64,000 nt of DNA from Fen-1359 sp963710355 (GCA_963710355.1 CAVPZU010000001.1:496001-560000), one strand, 5' to 3'; shown: positions 53,346 to 63,230, numbered from the stretch's first letter. Program-made: numbers and translations. Notes: a model not told the origin generated them from the letters alone.

Positions 53346-54053
53346 GTGTCGGCAATAACGGTGAAACCATTAGAAACAATTGATTGCGGGCTTGCCGAAT
53401 ACAACGAAATACTGGGCTTGCAGATGAAACTGCAGGAGCAAAGACGCAGCGACCAAATCCCTGACACGGTTTTAATCGTTGAACACCCCCCTGTCATTAC
53501 ACTGGGAGCCCGCCAAACCGCCAACAGGTTTGTTGTAAATGAGGAGTTGATAAGGACTAAAAATATTGACATTGTCCAGACTCGGCGAGGCGGGGGCATA
53601 ACCGCACACAATCCGGGGCAGATTGTTTTTTACCCGATACTCAACCTTTTTAGGCTTCATCTCGGCATTACAGAATACATCAGCAGGCTCGAAAAGGTCG
53701 GCCAAACCATACTCGAACAAATCGGCGTTAAAAGCGAAAGCAGAAACGGATATCCGGGTTTGTGGGCGGGCGGGAAAAAGATTGCGTCGATTGGCATACG
53801 CGTTTCAAAGGGCATAAGCTGCCACGGTATGGCAATCAACATCAACAATGATTTGAGTATTTTTGATTTATTTGCCCCCTGCGGGCTCGAAGGCGTAAAA
53901 ATGACAAGCGTTCTCAAGGAGACGGGAAAAGAATTTTCAATGGCCGACGTAAAACAAATATTGGCGCACATTTTGAGAGAAGAATTTTGTGAAAATGAAC
54001 AACGATACACAAGAAGCGAGATGCGAGAAGCGAAAATTGCCGGTCTGGCTTAA
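53346..54053 (+). CDS. lipB: Octanoyltransferase
   Basis: Moves octanoate from acyl-carrier protein to lipoyl domains, the first step of lipoate synthesis. 235 residues. LIVEHPPVITLGARQ, TRRGGGITAHNPGQIVFYPI and KIASIGIRVSKGISCHGMAI (catalytic Lys) and the PCGLEGVKMTS segment with the active Cys fit LipB. It begins with GTG, 12 bp after lpdA, and overlaps lipA by about 59 bp. Confidence 0.94.
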   Translation: MSAITVKPLETIDCGLAEYNEILGLQMKLQEQRRSDQIPDTVLIVEHPPVITLGARQTANRFVVNEELIRTKNIDIVQTRRGGGITAHNPGQIVFYPILNLFRLHLGITEYISRLEKVGQTILEQIGVKSESRNGYPGLWAGGKKIASIGIRVSKGISCHGMAININNDLSIFDLFAPCGLEGVKMTSVLKETGKEFSMADVKQILAHILREEFCENEQRYTRSEMREAKIAGLA

Positions 54054-54879
54054 AAGGCCTCTGCCCGCGGGTCAGAAATTTTCCCACACAAAAACCGTTC
54101 TTTCTTCACTGGGGCTTGAGACAATCTGCACCAACGCAAATTGTCCTAATCGCGGCGAATGCTGGAACAGAGGCACCGCAACGGTTCTGATACTCGGCAA
54201 AATCTGCACGCGCGGCTGTAAATTTTGTTCGGTTGCAAAAGGAAAACCAGAGCCTCCTGACCCGGAAGAGCCGGCCAAGATAGCACAAATGGCAAAACAG
54301 ATGGACTTAAAATATTTAGTGATTACCAGCGTCAGCCGTGATGACCTGCCCGACGGCGGAGCGGGACACTTTCGGAATTGCATAAATGCGGTGAGGAGAG
54401 AATTGCCTTTTATAAATTTCGAGATTCTGACTGGTGATTTTAGACATTGCCAGAGGTTGGCAATAGAAATCCTCGCTGACGCCCTGCCCTTTGTTTTTGC
54501 CCACAATGTCGAAACCGTGCCGTCATTATATCCAAAGGCCAGAAGAGGAGCGGATTATCTGCTTTCTTTGAATCTGCTGAAAATAGCCAAAGATTACTAT
54601 CGAAACGTTCAGACAAAGTCATCGATTATGTTAGGTCTCGGAGAGTCTGATAATGAAGTTGAGCAGGCTCTTGCGGACCTGCGAGATGTCGGCTGTGACA
54701 GGATTACAATCGGTCAATACTTAAGACCATCGAGGGATAGTCTTGAAGTGGCTGAATATGTAAAACCCGAAAAATTCGAATGCTGGAAACAAAAGGCATT
54801 CGAAATCGGTTTTAAGTGGGTAATGTCCTCGCCGTTCACGCGAAGCTCATACTTTGCGGAACTTGAGAATACAGATTAA
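53995..54879 (+). CDS. lipA: Lipoyl synthase
   Basis: A radical SAM enzyme that inserts two sulfurs into octanoyl groups. 294 residues from ATG 53995 (a GTG at 53989 is also in frame). Auxiliary cluster CTNANCPNRGEC, radical SAM cluster CTRGCKFCSV, TSVSRDDLPDGGAGHF, and the C-terminal TRSSYFAE serine that ligates the auxiliary cluster. The start lies inside lipB, which implies coupled translation. Confidence 0.96.
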   Translation: MNNDTQEARCEKRKLPVWLKRPLPAGQKFSHTKTVLSSLGLETICTNANCPNRGECWNRGTATVLILGKICTRGCKFCSVAKGKPEPPDPEEPAKIAQMAKQMDLKYLVITSVSRDDLPDGGAGHFRNCINAVRRELPFINFEILTGDFRHCQRLAIEILADALPFVFAHNVETVPSLYPKARRGADYLLSLNLLKIAKDYYRNVQTKSSIMLGLGESDNEVEQALADLRDVGCDRITIGQYLRPSRDSLEVAEYVKPEKFECWKQKAFEIGFKWVMSSPFTRSSYFAELENTD

Positions 54880-55027
54880 CATCGCAAGCCCAAAAGGCAT
54901 TTCTTATCGGACAATAAGATTTTACACAAAAGCAGATAGACAATTTTGTCTTTAGCAAAACATTTATTATATTTTAAAGTGCCTGATGATAGGAAAGATT
55001 GAACTCCCATTGCAAGAGGAAATAAAA

Positions 55028-56698
55028 ATGGCGTTAAAAAAACATATTTACCGAAAATCGTGCGGCGTGGCCGTTATTGCGGCGCTGATTTTTATTGCGA
55101 TTTTTTCGGCATTGGCTATTTCAATGGCGGCACTATCGACCACCAATGTTCAGATTTCATCGGAGCAGCATCAGGTCAACAACGCCCTCGCTGCCGCACA
55201 ATCAGGCCTCGACTGTGGTAAATACTTAATCGCACAATTACCTGCCCAGGCCTCCACAAGCGACAACACTGTCACCAAAGCGCAGGCAGATACCGTCTGG
55301 GCCAATCTTTGCACTACAATTCACAACACCCCCATCAGCGGCAAAATCGTAGATTTACCACCCGTTGGCAGCAACGAGGTGAACATACCGCCTATTTCCT
55401 ACGGAAATAATTCAAGTTTTACGGTTCAATTTGTATATGACAGCGTTGCCAAGACAATTGCTATTAAATCCACGGGAACGGACAGCCAGGTTTCCAGATG
55501 CGCCGTCATTGACGCAAATATTACCAAAAGCTCCGATGTCCTCAAATATGCCATCGCCTCAAAGGCCCGCGTGTGGATAACCTGCAATTCGACCATTCAC
55601 GGCAATATTTACAGCAGCTGGAAATACCAGAATATCTCCCCTTTTAATATGACAAGCGATTCAAAGGTCGAGGGGACTATTAATACTATTCTCAGTAATA
55701 TTAATCCCACTACAAAGAAAACATGCCCTGACCTGTATGCAGGGACGACCAAGATGCCTTACGACCTTGAGACACTTGACGCCAGCGGTAATCCCGAATA
55801 TGACTCTCAGGGAAACAAAATAATCAGCTCTACAGATGAGATACAAGGCCAGTGCGATGGCATCAACTACAACGTCAACTATGGCGACGAGGCCGCAAAT
55901 ATGCCCGGAATGAAAATAACCGATTACGACACCAGCACCTACAAAAGTCAGACAACAACCATACCGGACGCTACCTATGACTCAACCACGTCTCATGGCA
56001 AAACGACATTGAAAACGGTAACGGAATATGCACCTTCTGTGGCCGGCAATTACAGTCAGCCGTCTTCATCGGGAAGCTTGAAACTGACTCGCTATGTCTG
56101 TACGGGTAAGACGCTCACGAATGCAATGGTCGCTACAAATAAAAATACCTTGTTTGAGAACTGCACCTTCGACGGCATCCTCTACATTGATGGCGGCACT
56201 TCAAGCAGTTCTAATAACATCCGGTTTGACAACTGTACATTCAACGGCCCCATTGTCACCAAGCCGTCAACGGATACCTCGTCCGGATGGTGGCAGAGAA
56301 ACCAGCTCTACTTCACCGGCGCCTCAACATTCCAGAACCAGACCGATGTCCCGGCTACAATTCTGGCTCCGAATTTCAGCCTCGATATCGGTAATGATAA
56401 CCCCACCAAGAGCGATAACAACGTTCTGACGGGCGCAATCGTCGGCGGCATCGTTGACATTCGCGGTACTGCGCAGGTTTATGGTACCATCATTTCGATG
56501 TATGACACCAGCAGCTATTCAAGCGGATACGTGAGCAATATCGGAGCAACAACGAAAGATGGCGGTTCGGAAACCACCATTCCTCCGGGTGATAACGGCA
56601 TCATTGACATTACGCCTGACCCGGATAAGTTGCTGCCGAGCGGCATTACTACACCTATTATAATTAAAACCTATCAGGATACTTATTCCGAACAGTAA
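55028..56698 (+). CDS. PilX-like pilus-assembly protein with large beta domain
   Basis: A 556-residue protein. The N-terminal GVAVIAALIFIAIFSALAIS followed by AAQSGLDCGKYLI is the PilX/minor-pilin type hydrophobic helix. The following 480 residues are Thr/Ser/Asn-rich, with short repeats such as LFENCTFDGILYIDGG and IRFDNCTFNGPIVTK and AIVGGIVDIRGTAQVYGTII, suggesting a parallel beta-helix like those of polymer-forming surface proteins. GAGG lies before ATG 55028. Exported or at the surface. The next gene, 22 bp downstream, encodes a small secreted repeat protein and is probably co-transcribed. Confidence 0.75.
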   Translation: MALKKHIYRKSCGVAVIAALIFIAIFSALAISMAALSTTNVQISSEQHQVNNALAAAQSGLDCGKYLIAQLPAQASTSDNTVTKAQADTVWANLCTTIHNTPISGKIVDLPPVGSNEVNIPPISYGNNSSFTVQFVYDSVAKTIAIKSTGTDSQVSRCAVIDANITKSSDVLKYAIASKARVWITCNSTIHGNIYSSWKYQNISPFNMTSDSKVEGTINTILSNINPTTKKTCPDLYAGTTKMPYDLETLDASGNPEYDSQGNKIISSTDEIQGQCDGINYNVNYGDEAANMPGMKITDYDTSTYKSQTTTIPDATYDSTTSHGKTTLKTVTEYAPSVAGNYSQPSSSGSLKLTRYVCTGKTLTNAMVATNKNTLFENCTFDGILYIDGGTSSSSNNIRFDNCTFNGPIVTKPSTDTSSGWWQRNQLYFTGASTFQNQTDVPATILAPNFSLDIGNDNPTKSDNNVLTGAIVGGIVDIRGTAQVYGTIISMYDTSSYSSGYVSNIGATTKDGGSETTIPPGDNGIIDITPDPDKLLPSGITTPIIIKTYQDTYSEQ

Positions 56699-56720
56699 TT
56701 GTAATTAAAGGAGAATAAAA

Positions 56721-56936
56721 ATGAAAAACAAAACTGTAATGCTGATGTTTGCGATTGTACTGCTGGCAGGATTAACGACGGTGCTTGCGCAGACAAATAA
56801 GGCAGTCTGCTCTGATGACGACCCGAATGGTCTGCCGCCGGAGCCGGAACTTTGCGCACAGACAGCCGTCAGCAATCCGTTTGTGTTCCTCGATGATGAC
56901 CCCAATGGTCCGCCGCCAGAGCCGGAACTATTCTGA
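56721..56936 (+). CDS. Small secreted protein with two DDDPNG.PPEPEL repeats
   Basis: A 71-residue protein with a signal peptide (MLMFAIVLLAGLTTVLAQ) and two copies of the acidic motif DDDPNGLPPEPELC / DDDPNGPPPEPELF separated by a short hydrophobic spacer. AAAGGAG precedes the ATG by 8 bases. It follows the PilX-like gene closely. I recognise no family. The DxDxNG-like pattern recalls calcium loops, which is only a suggestion. The downstream gap 56937-57380 holds no gene I can support. Confidence 0.65.
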   Translation: MKNKTVMLMFAIVLLAGLTTVLAQTNKAVCSDDDPNGLPPEPELCAQTAVSNPFVFLDDDPNGPPPEPELF

Positions 56937-57380
56937 TACAAGCGATTGGACAACTATGATTTTACACCGTTAGAAAGTAAAGAACAGCAGGTCCACGGTG
57001 CCGTTATGTCCGACAAAGGCTCAGGGCAAAAGGACAAGCTCCCAATTGTGGCATCGTGGACATTCGTGGCAAGAAAGAAAAGGCGAGAGAACAATCGCTC
57101 GCGCCGATGCCCCAGATTTGTTCGGTCTAATCCATTCAATATCTTCACCAAAAGCAATCTGTCTTTTTCTCATAAAACCTTTTTTGTTTTGACAGGCTTA
57201 TCGGTTTGAACGTGTAATCCTGCCCCAAAAACAATCGTTCAATAATTCATAAACAGATGGAGAACAGGGACACCAAAACGAACGGATATCAAATTCGCTC
57301 CGAGCGATGTAATTTTTTTGCGATTGGATTTCAAAATACACACTTTCATTTTAGATTGGCATCGTTTATGATACCGGCGT

Positions 57381-59822
57381 ATGGTAACCAGTTTTGACAA
57401 TTTATTTATGAATAACTTCTTTCTGGTAGAGATACCGCCTGAAGAAACAGCGAACATCGAGAAGTATTTAACCGAGGCCAATGACCAGAATCGGGAAAAC
57501 AACCAGACAACCAAACTGCCGCAGGTAATCGGCATCCTGCCGATACGCAATGTGGTAGTGTATCCTGGGACGGTGACGCCGCTGGCTATTGGCCGCGATA
57601 AAAGCAAACGGCTGGTCGCCGAAACCAAAATCAACGAAACCATAGTTGGTCTTGTAGCACAAAAAACCGCCGAAACCGATGAGCCGGGTTTTAACGACAT
57701 CTATTCGGTCGGTTCAGCAGCCGCTATTCTGAAGGTGATAAAGCTGCCGCAGGGTTCAATACACATCGTTGTACACGCCTTGTCGCGATTCAAGATAACG
57801 AGGCCAGTGGCTTCGGAGCCGTATTTAAGGGCTGCGATTGAACCACTGGAAGTAAGATTCAAGACGACGAAGAAGCTCGAGGCCCTTATGGTAGGGGTTC
57901 GGCGTGCTGCCGGCCGCGTCATCCAGTTAAGTCCGAACGTGCCGGAAGAAGCTGCGGTTCTGCTGGAAAATATAGAGAACCCATCGGCATTGGCGGATTT
58001 TCTGGCAGCCAATCTGAATATTAAAACGCCGGAGAAGCAGGAACTGCTCGAAGAACTTGACGCGGGCAGACGGCTTGAAAAGGTGTCGGTCGCGCTGGCA
58101 AACCAGCTCGACGTCCTCGAGATGAGCCACAAGATTCAGGGCAAGGTCAGAGAATCAATCGAGAAATCACAGCGGGAATATTTTCTGCAGGAACAATTAA
58201 AGGCGATTCAGTCGGAACTGGGACGCGAAGACAGCCAGACCGAAGAACTAAAACAAATCAAAAACAACATAAAAAAGGCCAAAATGCCCAAAAAGGTCGA
58301 GGATGAGGCCTTTCGTGAGCTTGATAGATTAAGTAAAATCCCGCCTGTTTCGCCGGAATACAGCGTCATCAGAACTTATTTGGACTGGGTCTGCGAACTG
58401 CCCTGGTCGGTCCAGACTGAAGACAGGCTTGATATAAATAAAGCTGAAAAAATACTCAACGAAGACCACTACGACCTCAAAAAAGTCAAGAAACGAATTC
58501 TCGAATTCCTGGCGGTGCGAAAACTAAATCCGACCGGCAAAAGCCCGATACTTTGCTTCATTGGCCCGCCGGGCGTAGGCAAAACAAGCCTGGGCAAATC
58601 CATCGCCCGGACATTAGGAAGGAAATTTATCCGAATATCGCTGGGCGGGATAAGAGATGAGGCCGACATTCGCGGACACCGTAGGACTTATATCGGTGCT
58701 CTGCCCGGCAGAATCCTGCAGGAACTGCGAAAGGCGGGCAGCAGGAATCCGGTTTTTATGCTCGACGAGCTCGACAAAATCGGCATCGACTTCAGAGGCG
58801 ACCCGGCAAGCGCCCTGTTGGAGGTTCTCGACCCGGAACAGAACAACACATTTACCGACCATTACCTCGACCAGCCGTTCGACCTGTCGAAGGTAATGTT
58901 CATCGGCACGGCAAACTACACCGAGCCGATTCCGCCGGCCCTGTTTGACAGGATGGAGACAATCGAGCTGCCCGGCTACACCGAAACAGAAAAACTCCTT
59001 ATCGCAAAAAAATATCTTGTTCCGAGACAGTTGTCTGAAAACGGCCTGTCGAAAAACAAGCTGGCCATAAAGGATGATGCAATTCTTTCAATAATCAGAA
59101 ATTACACGCTGGAGGCGGGCGTCAGAAACCTCGAACGAAATATCGCTGCAATCTGCCGAAACATCGCAACCCGGATTGCCAAAAATGGGAAAAGACGAGC
59201 AACAATTACCAAAAATGAACTGCCAAAAATCCTCGGTCCGGCTCAGTTTGAATCGGAGCTTGCCCTGCGGACGGGCATCCCTGGCGTAGCAACAGCGCTG
59301 GCATATACACCGGTCGGCGGAGAATTACTCTTTATCGAATCGGCATCGATGCCCGGCAAAGGCCTTCTGCAACTGACAGGACAAATCGGCGAGGTGATGA
59401 AGGAAAGCGCACAGGCCGCCTTCAGTGTCGTTAAAGCCAATGCCAAAAAGCTTGGAATCGAAGCCGACAGGTTCAAAAAATTCGATTATCACATCCACGT
59501 TCCCGCAGGAGCAATTCCGAAGGATGGGCCGAGTGCAGGCGTGGCGATGTTCACCTCATTGGTGTCGCTGCTTTTGGGAAAGCCGACTCGCCCCGATGTG
59601 GCAATGACAGGCGAGATAACTTTACGCGGATTAGTCTTGCCGATTGGCGGGCTGAAGGAAAAAATATTAGCTGCAAAAAGAGCCGGCATAAAAATCGTAA
59701 TCCTGCCTGCCCGCAACAAAAAGGATTTGCCTGACGTCCCCCCTGAAGCCAAAAAAGGTCTTCAATTCAAATTCGTAAAAACCACCAGCGACGCCCTCAA
59801 AATCGCCCTAAGCAATAGATAA
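57381..59822 (+). CDS. lon: ATP-dependent protease Lon
   Basis: A cytosolic AAA+ serine protease that removes damaged and regulatory proteins. 813 residues: an N-terminal substrate domain (LPQVIGILPIRNVVVYPGTV), a coiled coil (EYFLQEQLKAIQSELGRED), AAA+ domain (Walker A CFIGPPGVGKTSLGKSIA, Walker B PVFMLDELDKIG), and a protease domain with catalytic Ser in KDGPSAGVAMFTSL and Lys in GGLKEKILAAKRAG. It starts at ATG 57381 or, 27 bp later, 57408; neither has a clear ribosome site. Intact. Confidence 0.96.
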   Translation: MVTSFDNLFMNNFFLVEIPPEETANIEKYLTEANDQNRENNQTTKLPQVIGILPIRNVVVYPGTVTPLAIGRDKSKRLVAETKINETIVGLVAQKTAETDEPGFNDIYSVGSAAAILKVIKLPQGSIHIVVHALSRFKITRPVASEPYLRAAIEPLEVRFKTTKKLEALMVGVRRAAGRVIQLSPNVPEEAAVLLENIENPSALADFLAANLNIKTPEKQELLEELDAGRRLEKVSVALANQLDVLEMSHKIQGKVRESIEKSQREYFLQEQLKAIQSELGREDSQTEELKQIKNNIKKAKMPKKVEDEAFRELDRLSKIPPVSPEYSVIRTYLDWVCELPWSVQTEDRLDINKAEKILNEDHYDLKKVKKRILEFLAVRKLNPTGKSPILCFIGPPGVGKTSLGKSIARTLGRKFIRISLGGIRDEADIRGHRRTYIGALPGRILQELRKAGSRNPVFMLDELDKIGIDFRGDPASALLEVLDPEQNNTFTDHYLDQPFDLSKVMFIGTANYTEPIPPALFDRMETIELPGYTETEKLLIAKKYLVPRQLSENGLSKNKLAIKDDAILSIIRNYTLEAGVRNLERNIAAICRNIATRIAKNGKRRATITKNELPKILGPAQFESELALRTGIPGVATALAYTPVGGELLFIESASMPGKGLLQLTGQIGEVMKESAQAAFSVVKANAKKLGIEADRFKKFDYHIHVPAGAIPKDGPSAGVAMFTSLVSLLLGKPTRPDVAMTGEITLRGLVLPIGGLKEKILAAKRAGIKIVILPARNKKDLPDVPPEAKKGLQFKFVKTTSDALKIALSNR

Positions 59823-59824
59823 AA

Positions 59825-60162
59825 ATGAAAAATGTAAGAATACTATTTTTTTTATTTCTGTGATTTTTGCAATCTGTGCTATAAGCAGTGAACTAACTTC
59901 CAAAACATACTTCAATCTTTCTACTTTACTCATTGCAAAATCAATAACCACTAATACTTAAGATACAAAGGATTTTAAAATTCAGAGTATCGCGGCAGGT
60001 AAGAAAGGAACTCTTTATGGCTACCTCGGGGCAATATTTGCCGCTACAAGTATATTTCTATGGATTGCATTACGTTACTGGAAAGAAAAAAAGTTGTCAC
60101 ACTGGTTTCCTCTTTTATTAGTCATAATATACTTACTTATAAATATAGTTCTGATTGTCTAA
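59825..60162 (+). pseudogene. Broken small membrane protein
   Basis: After lon a frame starts MKNVRILFF at a T8 run and continues, one base shifted, as ISVIFAICAISSELTSKTYF up to a stop near 59961. The same frame then reads AAGKKGTLYGYLGAIFAATS, IFLWIALRYWKEKKLSHWF and PLLLVIIYLLINIVLIV to a stop at 60162. The two hydrophobic stretches look like a real small membrane protein, but a frame break and an in-frame stop remain. It may be decayed or mis-sequenced. Confidence 0.3.
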
Positions 60163-61020
60163 TCATACAAAATTTATTCCTTCAATAATTTTCACAACAT
60201 CAGCCATTTCGGCAACGTCGTGGACACGGAGGATTGAGACGCCGGCGGAGACACAAAGGGCGACGGCTGCTGCGGTGCCGAAAATTCTATCGGCAGGATT
60301 TTCTTTTCCGGTAATTTTGCCGATAAAGGCCTTTCTGCTCGGGCCTACAAGGACTCGATAACCAGTTTCAATAAATCTGTCGATATTTTTCAGGAGCAAA
60401 AGATTATGCTCTAATGTCTTGCCAAAACCAATGCCGGGGTCGATAAAGATTCGCTCCTTCGGTATGCCAAACTGCTCTGCCCTTTTCGCTCGCTCCAAAA
60501 GAAAAGATAGAACCTCGCTGACCACATCATTATATTTCGGTTCGGCCTGCATTGTTTTAGGCGTGCCTTGAATGTGCATTAAAACAACAGGGGTCTGCTT
60601 TTCGGCGGCAAGTTCTGCCATTCGCTCATCACTTAATGCGGTAATATCATTTATCATAGCAGCACCGGCTTCGAGAGAGGCTTCAGCAATATTATAGTTA
60701 TAGGTATCGATACTAATCGGCACATTAATTTTTTTTGAAAGAGATTTTATTACCGGAATTGCCCTTTTAATCTGCTCATCCGCAGGGACGATTTCTGCCC
60801 CCGGCCTGGTTGATTCCGCCCCGACATCAACTATCGCCGCCCCATCGGCAGCCATTTTCAGGCCGTGCGCAATCGCCTTATCGGTATCGAAAAATTGTCC
60901 GCCGTCACTGAATGAATCCGGCGTGATATTCAATATCCCCATCAACAAACAGCCCGCCGAAAAATCCAGCCCGCCTGTCGGCCATTCAAGTATATGTTTA
61001 CTACCGCTTTGCGCCTTCAT
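60163..61020 (-). CDS. folP: Dihydropteroate synthase
   Basis: Joins p-aminobenzoate to the pterin diphosphate in folate synthesis. 285 residues. CLLMGILNITPDSFSDGGQF, DVGAESTRPGAE, PISIDTYNYNIAEASLEAGA, IFIDPGIGFGKTLEHNLLLL and GPSRKAFIGKITGK are the family blocks. I chose ATG 61020 (MKAQSGSKHILEWPTGG); it overlaps the end of the upstream dehydrogenase gene by 20 bp. The sulfonamide-binding loops look normal. Confidence 0.95.
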   Translation of the reverse strand: MKAQSGSKHILEWPTGGLDFSAGCLLMGILNITPDSFSDGGQFFDTDKAIAHGLKMAADGAAIVDVGAESTRPGAEIVPADEQIKRAIPVIKSLSKKINVPISIDTYNYNIAEASLEAGAAMINDITALSDERMAELAAEKQTPVVLMHIQGTPKTMQAEPKYNDVVSEVLSFLLERAKRAEQFGIPKERIFIDPGIGFGKTLEHNLLLLKNIDRFIETGYRVLVGPSRKAFIGKITGKENPADRIFGTAAAVALCVSAGVSILRVHDVAEMADVVKIIEGINFV

Positions 61021-62161
61021 TTGCCTTAAATCCGATACCATTTAGCGTCTTAATCAAACCGCCCCTGTCCTTTTTAACCGATACCGTGGTATTATGAAAT
61101 TCCCTGCGGATATGATATGTTTTTCGCAGCCTGTCGAATATAAAACTCCTCTTGTTCTGTGGCAGCATCAGAACCCGCCGAAAGTCCGCATCATCTTTCG
61201 TGATATCGTAAATTCTTTTAACCATCTGCCGCAAAATTTCCTGCTCGCCGGCAGCGCTGTTTTCAATTTCGATTTTTGCAACATCAGATTCGGGCAAAAA
61301 ATCTTCCACATTCTTTTCCATCGGCAACCCGAAAAAATTACAGACCGCCCTTTGAACCATAACCATCCCTGCAACTTTTCCGTCGAGCGAATAACCTGCG
61401 ATGTGGGGAGTGCCAATATCGACCATTTCGAGAAGCTCAATATCGATATCCGGCTCATTTTCCCAGACATCTATGGCAGCAGCCCTGACTTTGCCGGTAT
61501 GAATAGCCTTTTTTAATGCGGCAGTATCCGCAACAGCCCCGCGGGCAGAATTAACAAAGATGCAATCTTCTTTGAGGGAATTAAAAAAATTCTCATCGGC
61601 TAAATGATATGTTTTATCGATTCCCTCAAAGGTAAGCGGCGTATGCAGGGTTATAAAATCACAGTCGAATAACTGCTGCAAAGGCAAAAATTTTTTATCG
61701 CCGGTCGCTCTTTGCAAAGGCGGGTCATTCAGCCATATCTTCATTCCAAGTGCGGCACACTTTTTCGCCACCCTGCTGCCGATTCTGCCGATGCCGACAA
61801 TTCCAATCGATTTGTCTTCTAAATTGATATTGCGCTTGTGTCCAATCTCCAGCAGGGCTGCAATTACAAATTCAGCGACCGAGTTGGCATTCGAGCCGGG
61901 AGCGGATGCAAAACCGATGCCCCTGTTTTTGAGATACTCGATATCTATATGGTCGAATCCGGTCGTTGCCGTGCCGACAAAACGCACCCGGCTTTTGGCA
62001 AGCAGCTTTTCGTTAACCTTTGTAGCGGTTCCCACAATCAGAATGTCGGCGTCATTTATCGCTTTGGGCGTAATCTCTCTGCCGTCCAAAAGCACGAGTT
62101 CGCCAATCGACGAAAAGCCGTCAACAACAAAGGCAGTACTCTTATCAGCAACAATTTTCAT
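61001..62161 (-). CDS. pdxB: Erythronate-4-phosphate dehydrogenase-like 2-hydroxyacid dehydrogenase
   Basis: A 386-residue D-isomer 2-hydroxyacid dehydrogenase. MKIVADKSTAFVVDGFSSIG, VRFVGTATTGFDHIDIEYLK and GIGFASAPGSNANSVAEFVI match PdxB of the vitamin B6 pathway, which oxidises erythronate-4-phosphate. NAD motif SIGIVGIGRIGSRVAKKCA; catalytic Arg in FVNSARGAVAD, Glu in VWENEPDI and His in GTPHIAGYSLDG. A PdxB-type C-terminal domain is present (FDRLRKTYHIRREF). The symbol is used by similarity; other B6 genes are not in view. ATG 62161. Confidence 0.82.
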   Translation of the reverse strand: MKIVADKSTAFVVDGFSSIGELVLLDGREITPKAINDADILIVGTATKVNEKLLAKSRVRFVGTATTGFDHIDIEYLKNRGIGFASAPGSNANSVAEFVIAALLEIGHKRNINLEDKSIGIVGIGRIGSRVAKKCAALGMKIWLNDPPLQRATGDKKFLPLQQLFDCDFITLHTPLTFEGIDKTYHLADENFFNSLKEDCIFVNSARGAVADTAALKKAIHTGKVRAAAIDVWENEPDIDIELLEMVDIGTPHIAGYSLDGKVAGMVMVQRAVCNFFGLPMEKNVEDFLPESDVAKIEIENSAAGEQEILRQMVKRIYDITKDDADFRRVLMLPQNKRSFIFDRLRKTYHIRREFHNTTVSVKKDRGGLIKTLNGIGFKANEGAKR

Positions 62162-62198
62162 TACATTAACCACCAACACAGCCGCTTCGCGGCAAAAA

Positions 62199-63230
62199 CT
62201 AAAGTTCAAAGCCTGCGATTTTCGCACCGCAATCGGGACAGGCCTTATCCTTAATTACATTGGAAAGGATTCTGTAGCCGATGCGGTCTATCAGCAATTT
62301 GCCGCACTTGAAACATAGAGTCTTTTCCGTTTTTGAGCCTGGGACATTTCCGAGATATACATAATGCAGACCAGCCGCCCTGCCGATTTGGTAAGCCCGA
62401 TCGAGAGTCTCCATCGGCGTCGGCTCGGAATCAAGCAATTTATACTGCGGATAAAACCGGCTGATATGCCAGGGGACATCCGGGCCAGCCTTTGTTGCCA
62501 GAAATTCTGCCAGCTTTTTTAATTCATCTTCGGAATCATTTTCACCCGGCACAAGCAGCGTGGTAATCTCCATCCAGATATTCGTATTCTTTGCAATGTA
62601 TTCAATCGTATCGAGCACCGGCTGCAATTTAGACTTGCAAAGCCGCCTGTAATAATCTTCGCTGAAGGCCTTGAGGTCAACGTTTATGCCGTCGAGCCAT
62701 TCTTTGGCAAAATCAATCGCCTCTTTGGTTTGGTAACTATTGCTGACAAAGACATTGGCCAGGCCTTTTTGTTTTGCAAGCCTGCCACAATCGGCTGCAA
62801 GCTCCATAAAAATAGTCGGCTCGGTATAGGTGTAGGCGATTGATTTGCAGCCTGTCTGAACTGCTTCGTCAACAATTTTTTGAGGGCTTATGGCCTGTCC
62901 GTCGATGGAGCCTTGCTCGACAGCAGCCTGACTTATCTGCCAGTTCTGGCAGAAATCGCAGCGGAAGTTGCAGCCAACGGTTGCGATGGAGAAACTCTTT
63001 GAGCCGGGCTGAAAATGAAAGAGAGGCTTTTTCTCAATCGGGTCAACATTTGCCGAGCAGACCTTGTAGTAATTGAGCGAATAAAGGACGCCGTCGATAT
63101 TTTTCCGCACGGCACAAAAACCCAATTTGCCATCGGCAATCAGGCAGCGATGTGCGCATAACTTGCACCGCACCTTCTTATCCGGCGCCTCGTCCCACAA
63201 CACCGCCTTTTTCAAACTTTCCTTTTCCAT
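62199..63230 (-). CDS. amrS: AmmeMemoRadiSam system radical SAM protein
   Basis: A 343-residue PflA-like radical SAM enzyme. VRCKLCAHRCLIADGKLGFC is the N-terminal Cys-rich element, ATVGCNFRCDFCQNWQISQ carries the CxxxCxxC cluster, and AYTYTEPTIFMELAADCGRL and NVDLKAFSEDYYRRLC are typical of AmrS. It ends in a rubredoxin-like CFKCGKLL...CPDCG zinc knuckle. In other genomes it sits with AmrA (AMMECR1) and AmrB (Memo), which are not adjacent here. The reaction is unknown. It lies 38 bp upstream of the pdxB-like gene, on the same strand. Confidence 0.9.
   Translation of the reverse strand: MEKESLKKAVLWDEAPDKKVRCKLCAHRCLIADGKLGFCAVRKNIDGVLYSLNYYKVCSANVDPIEKKPLFHFQPGSKSFSIATVGCNFRCDFCQNWQISQAAVEQGSIDGQAISPQKIVDEAVQTGCKSIAYTYTEPTIFMELAADCGRLAKQKGLANVFVSNSYQTKEAIDFAKEWLDGINVDLKAFSEDYYRRLCKSKLQPVLDTIEYIAKNTNIWMEITTLLVPGENDSEDELKKLAEFLATKAGPDVPWHISRFYPQYKLLDSEPTPMETLDRAYQIGRAAGLHYVYLGNVPGSKTEKTLCFKCGKLLIDRIGYRILSNVIKDKACPDCGAKIAGFEL

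Noticed and set aside
56946..57209. An 87-residue open frame between the small repeat protein and lon
   Set aside because: No ribosome site, no family pattern, and composition like non-coding DNA.
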